Source: an uncultured Christensenellaceae bacterium (lineage in GTDB: Bacteria; Bacillota; Clostridia; Christensenellales; Christensenellaceae). Taken from it: a stretch of DNA of 8,492 nt. Made by a program: the position numbers and the translations under genes. Positions 4,216-8,492 of this stretch are shown piece after piece (position 1 is the stretch's first letter; each line of letters opens with the position of its first letter). The stretch covers positions 1 through 8,492 of the forward strand of contig CAKTFI010000043.1 in NCBI GenBank assembly GCA_934555865.1. Direction: 5' to 3'. The notes below the pieces were generated by a model. It saw only the letters and a program-made list of their open reading frames with translations, was not told where the DNA came from and made no database searches.

Positions 4216-6483
4216 ATGAAGAAAGAAAAAGCAAAGGGAGGGTTGCGTCTGCTCAAGCGGGCGGCAGCCATTTTTTTAGTATGCGCCGTGGGCGGCGGAA
4301 TATTCCTTGCGGCTTATATTTTTCACATCCGCGAATGGCGGGAATTCGACCCCGCTGAGGCAGCGGATATGCCGCTTACGACCGTCCTGTACGATGCGGC
4401 GGGACAGCCGTTTCAGGAGCTTTCCGGGACGGAGCGCCGCTACTATGTGAGGCTGTCCGAGCTTCCCGCCTGCCTGCCAGAGGCGTTTTTGGCGATGGAG
4501 GACGCCCGTTTTTTCGAACATGCGGGGGTAGATCTGGTGCGCGTCGGCGGTGCGATTTTGGCTGACCTCAAAAGTGGACAGTTTTCGCAGGGCGCGAGCA
4601 CGATCACGCAACAGCTTGTCAAGCTGACCTACCTGAAAAACGAGAAGACGCTGACACGCAAGGCGGCAGAGATGCTCATGGCACTCAAGCTGGAAAAATG
4701 CTACAGCAAGGAGGAGATTTTGGAGCTGTACCTGAACCGCGCGTATTTTGGAAACGGCGCGTATGGGGTGGAGGCTGCGGCGCGGGAGTATTTTGACAAG
4801 CATGCAAGCGAGCTTTCGCTGGCGGAGGCGGCCATGCTCGCGGGGCTTGTCAAATCGCCCTCCGGCTATGACCCGCGCCTGCACCCTGAAAAGGCGCAGC
4901 AGCGGCAGCAAAGCGTGCTTGCGCGCATGCAGGAAGAGGGTTTCCTCTCGGAAGCGGAGCGGCAGGCCGCCCTGAGCGAGGAAGTGCAGATCGCAGAAAA
5001 GGGGGAGGAAGTCTATGCCTATGGGTTCTATACGGACACGGTGATCGACGACGCGGCGCGCATTTTGGGGCTCAACTATCGGGAATTGATGGAGGGCGGA
5101 TACCGGGTAGAGACCTATCTCGATCCGGCGCAGCAGGCATATTTGGAGGAATATGCCGCGGCGGCAGAAAACTTCCCCGCGGCGGCAGAGGATGGAGAGC
5201 CCTGCCAATGCGCGGCGGTACTGCTCTCGGCCAAGACCAACGGAATCGCCGCGCTCGTGGGCGGACGGACGCACGAAACGCGCCTGGCTTTTAACCGCGC
5301 GCGGGCGATGCGGCGGCAGCCGGGTTCCGCCATCAAGCCGGTGCTCGTCTATGCCCCGGCGATCGAATACCTGCAATACCAAACGACCAGCCTGCTGCTC
5401 GACGAGCCGGAGGACTTTGACGGCTATACGCCGCGCGACGCGGGCAATGCCTATCGCGGGTGGGTCACGCTGCGCGACGCGGCGGCCTATTCGCTGAACC
5501 TCCCCGCGGTGCGGCTGCTGCGGGAAGTGGGCGTCGATCGCGCCAAGGGATATGCGAGCAGCGTGGGCATCCCCTTTGCAGAGCAGGACGCAAACCTTTC
5601 GCTGGCGCTCGGCGGCTTTACGACGGGCGTGTCGCCGCTGGAGCTGGCCGCGTCGTATATGCCCTTTGCCGCGGGCGGGTACTATGACACGCCGTCCACG
5701 GTGCGCCGCATTTTGGACAGCACGGGCCATGTCGTCTATGAACGGCCGGAGGCGGCGAAGAGTGTGCTTTCCGAACAGACGGCCTTTCTCATGGACTCGC
5801 TATTGCAATCCGGCGTGGAATACGGCACCTCCAAGGCTTTGCAGGCGGCGGGCGTGCCGCTCGCGGCCAAGACGGGGACGAGCAGCTATGACGACGCGAG
5901 CAACAATAAGGACGCCTGGATCGTGGCGTATAACCCGGAATATATCTTCTGCGGCTGGATCGGCTTTGACAACTCGGATGGCGCGCATTTTTTGGAAAAG
6001 GGCGTCACGGGCGGAACCTACCCGGCGAAGATGGCGGCGGGTGTGTTTCGCAATATCTATGCCGAACGAGAAGCTCCAGCGTTTTCCGCTCCGGCGAGTA
6101 TCGCCGCGGTGGCGGTGGATGCGGCGCAGCTACGCGAAAAGTTGACGCTGCGCCCGGCGGCCGAGGACCGTGAGAGCCAGACGGAGTATTATTGCCGGGA
6201 CAGCATCCCGGAGGAATTGAGCCCCAAGGCGCGGGGGATGCAGGTGGACACAGTAGGCGGCAAGCCGCGCATACGCTTTTCCGCGTCGCAGGGCTATACC
6301 TACGCGCTGGAGCGCCGCGAGGTCGGCAAGGGTGGGTTCATCCTGCTCACGCGGATACAGGGCGGCGGGGCATATGTGGACGAGACGGCGGAGGCGGGCA
6401 AGACCTATCTGTACCGCCTACTGCCCGAGGACTTCTATACGGCGGCATATGCGGCGGTATATCTGTATATTCCTGCAGATTGA
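4216..6483 (+). CDS. Bifunctional class A penicillin-binding protein
   Basis: A 755-residue peptidoglycan synthase with glycosyltransferase and transpeptidase activities. A basic cytoplasmic N-terminus (MKKEKAKGG...KR) precedes one membrane anchor at about residues 16-36. The GT51 domain (about 50-240) has EDARFFEH (95-102, catalytic E95), GASTITQQL (126-134), RKAAEML (148-154) and ILELYLNRAYFGNGAYG (168-184). The transpeptidase domain (about 330-615) has SAIK (371-374, acylated serine S371), SLN (426-428) and KTGTS (552-556). A C-terminal segment of about 670-755 looks like a fibronectin-III-like beta domain. All catalytic motifs are intact. The gene is divergent from spoIIA across 134 bp and is followed by a terminator 9 bp after the stop, so it is monocistronic. 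B. subtilis has forespore-expressed class A enzymes (PbpF, PbpG), and the context invites that comparison; the sequence alone does not prove it. No convincing sigma-F or sigma-G promoter is visible. Confidence 0.95.
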   Translation: MKKEKAKGGLRLLKRAAAIFLVCAVGGGIFLAAYIFHIREWREFDPAEAADMPLTTVLYDAAGQPFQELSGTERRYYVRLSELPACLPEAFLAMEDARFFEHAGVDLVRVGGAILADLKSGQFSQGASTITQQLVKLTYLKNEKTLTRKAAEMLMALKLEKCYSKEEILELYLNRAYFGNGAYGVEAAAREYFDKHASELSLAEAAMLAGLVKSPSGYDPRLHPEKAQQRQQSVLARMQEEGFLSEAERQAALSEEVQIAEKGEEVYAYGFYTDTVIDDAARILGLNYRELMEGGYRVETYLDPAQQAYLEEYAAAAENFPAAAEDGEPCQCAAVLLSAKTNGIAALVGGRTHETRLAFNRARAMRRQPGSAIKPVLVYAPAIEYLQYQTTSLLLDEPEDFDGYTPRDAGNAYRGWVTLRDAAAYSLNLPAVRLLREVGVDRAKGYASSVGIPFAEQDANLSLALGGFTTGVSPLELAASYMPFAAGGYYDTPSTVRRILDSTGHVVYERPEAAKSVLSEQTAFLMDSLLQSGVEYGTSKALQAAGVPLAAKTGTSSYDDASNNKDAWIVAYNPEYIFCGWIGFDNSDGAHFLEKGVTGGTYPAKMAAGVFRNIYAEREAPAFSAPASIAAVAVDAAQLREKLTLRPAAEDRESQTEYYCRDSIPEELSPKARGMQVDTVGGKPRIRFSASQGYTYALERREVGKGGFILLTRIQGGGAYVDETAEAGKTYLYRLLPEDFYTAAYAAVYLYIPAD

Positions 6484-6491
6484 TAGGAATT

Positions 6492-6528
6492 GGAGGAAGA
6501 TGGAGAAGAAAGCAATCTTCCTCCTTTT
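6492..6528 (+). terminator. Rho-independent terminator of the PBP gene
   Basis: GGAGGAAGAT (6492-6501) pairs perfectly over 10 bp with ATCTTCCTCC (6515-6524) around a 13-nt loop, followed by TTTTGCTTTC. It starts 9 bp after the PBP stop codon. The T tract is interrupted but adequate. Confidence 0.88.
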
Positions 6529-6616
6529 GCTTTCAGCCTTTGCAGACTGCCCCGGGAACGGCAAAAACCCTTGCCTTAAAAGGCGAACGAAGTACAAAAA
6601 AAGTATCTGTTCCCCC

Positions 6617-6645
6617 TAGGCAAATGCGGATGCCTCCTATATAAT
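6617..6645 (+). promoter_or_regulatory. Candidate promoter of the beta-helix protein gene
   Basis: A perfect TATAAT (6640-6645) has TAGGCA (6617-6622, 4 of 6 to the -35 consensus) exactly 17 bp upstream. Transcription would start near 6652, leaving a leader of about 60 nt. That leader includes a small ATGCC/GGCAT hairpin (6666-6683) and a strong AAAGGAGG ribosome binding site (6693-6700). Confidence 0.6.
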
Positions 6646-6710
6646 AAAAAATATAGAATACATATATGCCAAGATAGAGGCATTGTGTAAATAAAGGAGG
6701 AGGAAGAGGA

Positions 6711-7640
6711 ATGAAAAAGGCTTGGATTTCCCTGCTCGCGTTGGTGCTGGCGATCGCGTATCCATTCACGGCGCTGGCGGCGACCTGGGACAATGTGGAC
6801 ACAGCGGAAAAGCTCAAGGAAGCGTTCGCGGATACGGACGCGGCCGGTGTCATTATCAACCTGAGCGGCAACATCGATCTGTATCGGGCGCTGGAGGCGC
6901 TGGAGGGGCAGACCTATGTCATCAACGGCACAACATATGTCTTGGCCAATGTCTCGCTGAAGGGCGGCGGCAACGGCGGCAGCGTGACCATCAACGGCAA
7001 TGTGGCCGGCAAAGAGAACCGGAACGCCCTGCGGGTGGACGACGATGTGCAGGTCACGGTGAACGGCAATGTGGATGCCAGCGCGTCGGACGACTATAAC
7101 GGCATTAAAGCACAGGGCAATGCGCAGGTGACGGTCAACGGCGATGTCAAGGGGTGTTATGAAGGCATCGAGGCCGAAGACAATGCGCAGGTCACGGTCG
7201 ACGGCAAACGCGTCGATACCACCGAGGTGCTTGAAGGTGTTGTGGCATTCACGATCGACAACGCGGGAGAACACACTGTCGTAATGAAATACCGTCCCAA
7301 GGCATTTACGCTCGGACTTGCGGTGACCATACTTTCGATCCTCCTGTTTGTGTTCATAATGATATTTGAAAAACAGCTCAAGGCGATCCTTGCGCGCATT
7401 TGCGCCGACAGCAACAATGATACCGCCGAGTGCGATCTCATTGAAGGAGACTGGGAAGAATGCGACGAGGATGAAATTTGCGAGGATAGCACCGATGATG
7501 TTCCGGATGGAGATGCTCCCGCCGAGGAGCCTGTGTATCTTACAGACGGAAGCGAAACCGAAGAAGATACCCCCGATCCCGAAAATGAGACTACGGACGC
7601 GACGGATAGCAAGTTCGACAGTACGGAGAGTGATAACTGA
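6711..7640 (+). CDS. Secreted beta-helix-like N-terminus fused to YfhO-like C-terminus
   Basis: A 309-residue frame with AAAGGAGG 10 nt before the ATG. Residues 1-23 are a clear signal peptide (MKKAW, hydrophobic core, ALA before A24). Residues 24 to about 160 are Gly/Asn-rich with repeated VT(I/V)NG(N/D)V strands (92-98, 115-121, 140-146) and a last VTVDGK (161-166), suggesting a small parallel beta-helix on the cell surface. From about 161 the protein changes character: VTVDGKRVDT, then AGEHTVVMKYRPKAFTLGL and a membrane helix at 199-219. This is how I recall YfhO-family membrane proteins ending (an extracytoplasmic beta domain before the last helix). An acidic tail follows (about 231-309). 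Codon use also changes near the join: CTG, GGC and GCG dominate before it; CTT, GGT, GTT and ATA appear after it, as in ruvA. The stop overlaps the ruvA start (TGATG). It may be a natural fusion or an assembly chimera; no function is assigned. Confidence 0.7.
   Translation: MKKAWISLLALVLAIAYPFTALAATWDNVDTAEKLKEAFADTDAAGVIINLSGNIDLYRALEALEGQTYVINGTTYVLANVSLKGGGNGGSVTINGNVAGKENRNALRVDDDVQVTVNGNVDASASDDYNGIKAQGNAQVTVNGDVKGCYEGIEAEDNAQVTVDGKRVDTTEVLEGVVAFTIDNAGEHTVVMKYRPKAFTLGLAVTILSILLFVFIMIFEKQLKAILARICADSNNDTAECDLIEGDWEECDEDEICEDSTDDVPDGDAPAEEPVYLTDGSETEEDTPDPENETTDATDSKFDSTESDN
7050..7205 (+). repeat. In-gene repeats encoding QVTV(N/D)G strands
   Basis: Three near-identical segments, CAGGT(C/G)ACGGT plus a following (A/G)ACGGC, start at 7050, 7125 and 7188, spaced 75 and 63 bp (25 and 21 codons). 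A weaker protein-level copy (SVTINGNV) is at about 6981-7004. The period fits successive coils of a beta-helix. The third copy is where the protein changes to the YfhO-like segment. Confidence 0.75.
7191..7640 (+). other. YfhO-like C-terminal segment of the fused ORF
   Basis: This part seems to belong to a different original gene. It encodes a VDGK turn, a beta segment with GEHTVVMKY, one membrane helix and a 79-residue acidic, Cys-containing tail. It shares codon habits with ruvA and is joined to it by a one-base stop-start overlap, so the YfhO-like gene and ruvA were probably neighbours before the join. The identification rests on remembered family pattern, not on a search. Confidence 0.6.
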
Positions 7641-8260
7641 TGTTTTATTTTATCAAAGGTGAATTGGCTCTTCTCGATCCGGGCTTTGCCGTTGTGGACG
7701 CCTGCGGTGTGGGTTACAAGCTGACGATAAGCGGAACAACATATTCCGCACTTCCCCATGTAACCGGCAATGAAGCACCGAAGGTGAAGCTGTATTCGCA
7801 TCTTTCCGTGCGCGAGGACGGCATCGAGCTTTACGGCTTTGCAACGCTTGAGGAGCTGAATATTTTCAGGCTCCTGATATCGGTATCCGGCGTCGGTCCC
7901 AAAGCCGCAATGGCTATTCTGTCTCAGATGTCTCCGGAAAAACTGGCGCTCGCCGTCTGCACAGAAGACAAAAAGCAGATCTCAAAAGCTCCCGGCATTG
8001 GTCCCAAAACTGCCGCACGCATAATACTTGAGCTTAAAGACAAGCTCAAAGCCGAGGCTTCGGCTGCGTACAGCGATAATGCCGCCGAAAGCACGGCAAC
8101 AGCATCGGACGCCGGCGGCAGATCGGCAGAAGCGCTTGATGCCCTTACCGTACTCGGATTCAACCGTGCGGTAGCGCTCGATGCACTGCGAGGCATAGAT
8201 ATTGAAAACACGGAGCTTGAAGATGTTATCCGTGAAGCATTGAAAAAACTCATGAAATGA
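7640..8260 (+). CDS. ruvA: Holliday junction branch migration protein RuvA
   Basis: 206 residues, the normal length. Domain I (1-65) is an OB fold with the typical [12 protein letters not shown] (19-30) and [13 protein letters not shown] (55-67). Domain II has two helix-hairpin-helix DNA-binding motifs, [15 protein letters not shown] (80-94) and [19 protein letters not shown] (117-135). A variable linker (about 138-160) leads to domain III (162-206), which contacts RuvB. RuvA tetramers clamp the four-way junction and load RuvB for branch migration in recombinational repair. Its ATG overlaps the preceding stop by one base (TGATG), with GGAG at 7625-7628 as a distant ribosome binding site, so translation is probably coupled. 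ruvB begins 11 bp downstream. No ruvC is seen upstream, although many genomes keep it next to ruvAB. GC content is lower than in the PBP gene, and ATA codons are more frequent. Confidence 0.97.
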   Translation: MFYFIKGELALLDPGFAVVDACGVGYKLTISGTTYSALPHVTGNEAPKVKLYSHLSVREDGIELYGFATLEELNIFRLLISVSGVGPKAAMAILSQMSPEKLALAVCTEDKKQISKAPGIGPKTAARIILELKDKLKAEASAAYSDNAAESTATASDAGGRSAEALDALTVLGFNRAVALDALRGIDIENTELEDVIREALKKLMK

Positions 8261-8271
8261 TGGGAGGTCAC

Positions 8272-8492
8272 ATGACAGACGACGAATTGGATCTTGAAAA
8301 CCGGATAGTGACCGCTTCATATACCGCGGGAGACGAGGAATTCGACACGTCATTGCGTCCTCGGCGCCTTTCCGACTATATAGGTCAGGAAAAGGCAAAG
8401 GAAAACCTAAGTGTCTATATCGAAGCCGCAAAAATGCGCGGCGATGCACTTGACCACGTGCTCCTTTACGGTCCTCCCGGTCTCGGCAAAAC
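8272..8492 (+). CDS. ruvB: Holliday junction ATP-dependent helicase RuvB, N-terminal part
   Basis: A gene starting at ATG 8272 with GGGAGG (8262-8267) 4 nt upstream and running off the right edge; about 73 residues are visible. It opens [13 protein letters not shown], then has the RuvB-typical [20 protein letters not shown] and the Walker A motif YGPPGLGKT at the very end. RuvB is the hexameric AAA+ motor that pumps DNA through the RuvA-bound Holliday junction. The 11-bp gap after ruvA indicates an operon. The ATPase core beyond Walker A, the sensor motifs and the winged-helix domain lie outside the window. Confidence 0.96.
   Translation, partial: MTDDELDLENRIVTASYTAGDEEFDTSLRPRRLSDYIGQEKAKENLSVYIEAAKMRGDALDHVLLYGPPGLGK

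Noticed and set aside
4276..5730. Long minus-strand open frame (484 codons) opposite the PBP gene
   Set aside because: It is antisense to a PBP with every catalytic motif intact. The translation is Arg/His/Gln-rich without domains, as expected from a GC-rich shadow frame.
6573..6584. GCCTT-AA-AAGGC inverted repeat in the PBP to beta-helix gap
   Set aside because: The stem is short with a 2-nt loop and no adjacent T tract; it is probably chance.

Overview
The window looks like GC-rich chromosomal DNA from an endospore-forming member of the Clostridia. The diagnostic locus is a complete spoIIA operon (spoIIAA-spoIIAB-sigF, minus strand, 4081 to 2607). Its gene order and proteins match those of Bacillus subtilis, and a good sigma-H-type promoter with an adjoining Spo0A box lies in front of it. 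The right end, from about 7.2 kb, carries ruvA and the start of ruvB and differs in codon use: more ATA, CTT, GGT and GTT codons and a lower GC content.

Layout from left to right. Positions 2-448 hold the C-terminal part of a type I periplasmic sugar-binding-like protein, closed by a strong terminator. Positions 768-1511 hold a FabG-like short-chain dehydrogenase. It converges on a DUF2238/YjdF-like membrane protein gene (2276-1569, minus) and shares a bidirectional terminator with it. A gap of about 330 bp carries that gene's extended -10 promoter and otherwise nothing I can name. Next comes the spoIIA operon. Divergent from it is a complete bifunctional class A penicillin-binding protein (4216-6483), followed by a 10-bp-stem terminator. 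At 6711-7640 is a secreted or membrane-anchored ORF that looks like two unrelated proteins joined in frame. Finally come ruvA (7640-8260) and the 5' end of ruvB (8272 to the window edge).

How the genes work together. SpoIIAA (anti-anti-sigma), SpoIIAB (kinase/anti-sigma) and sigma-F form the partner-switching module that turns on the forespore programme after septation. The divergent PBP shares a 134-bp intergenic region with it, so a role in sporulation-associated peptidoglycan synthesis is plausible but not shown. RuvA and RuvB are the Holliday-junction branch-migration motor and are unrelated to the sporulation block.

The most notable observation is the ORF at 6711-7640. Residues 1 to about 160 are a signal peptide plus a beta-helix-like repeat region with the codon use of the left-hand genes. 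Residues from about 161 on resemble the C-terminus of a YfhO-type membrane protein with the codon use of ruvA. The change falls at a short motif (VTVDGK) that both kinds of protein could contain. This is either a real gene fusion or recombination, or an assembly chimera joining two genomes. Raw reads are needed to decide.
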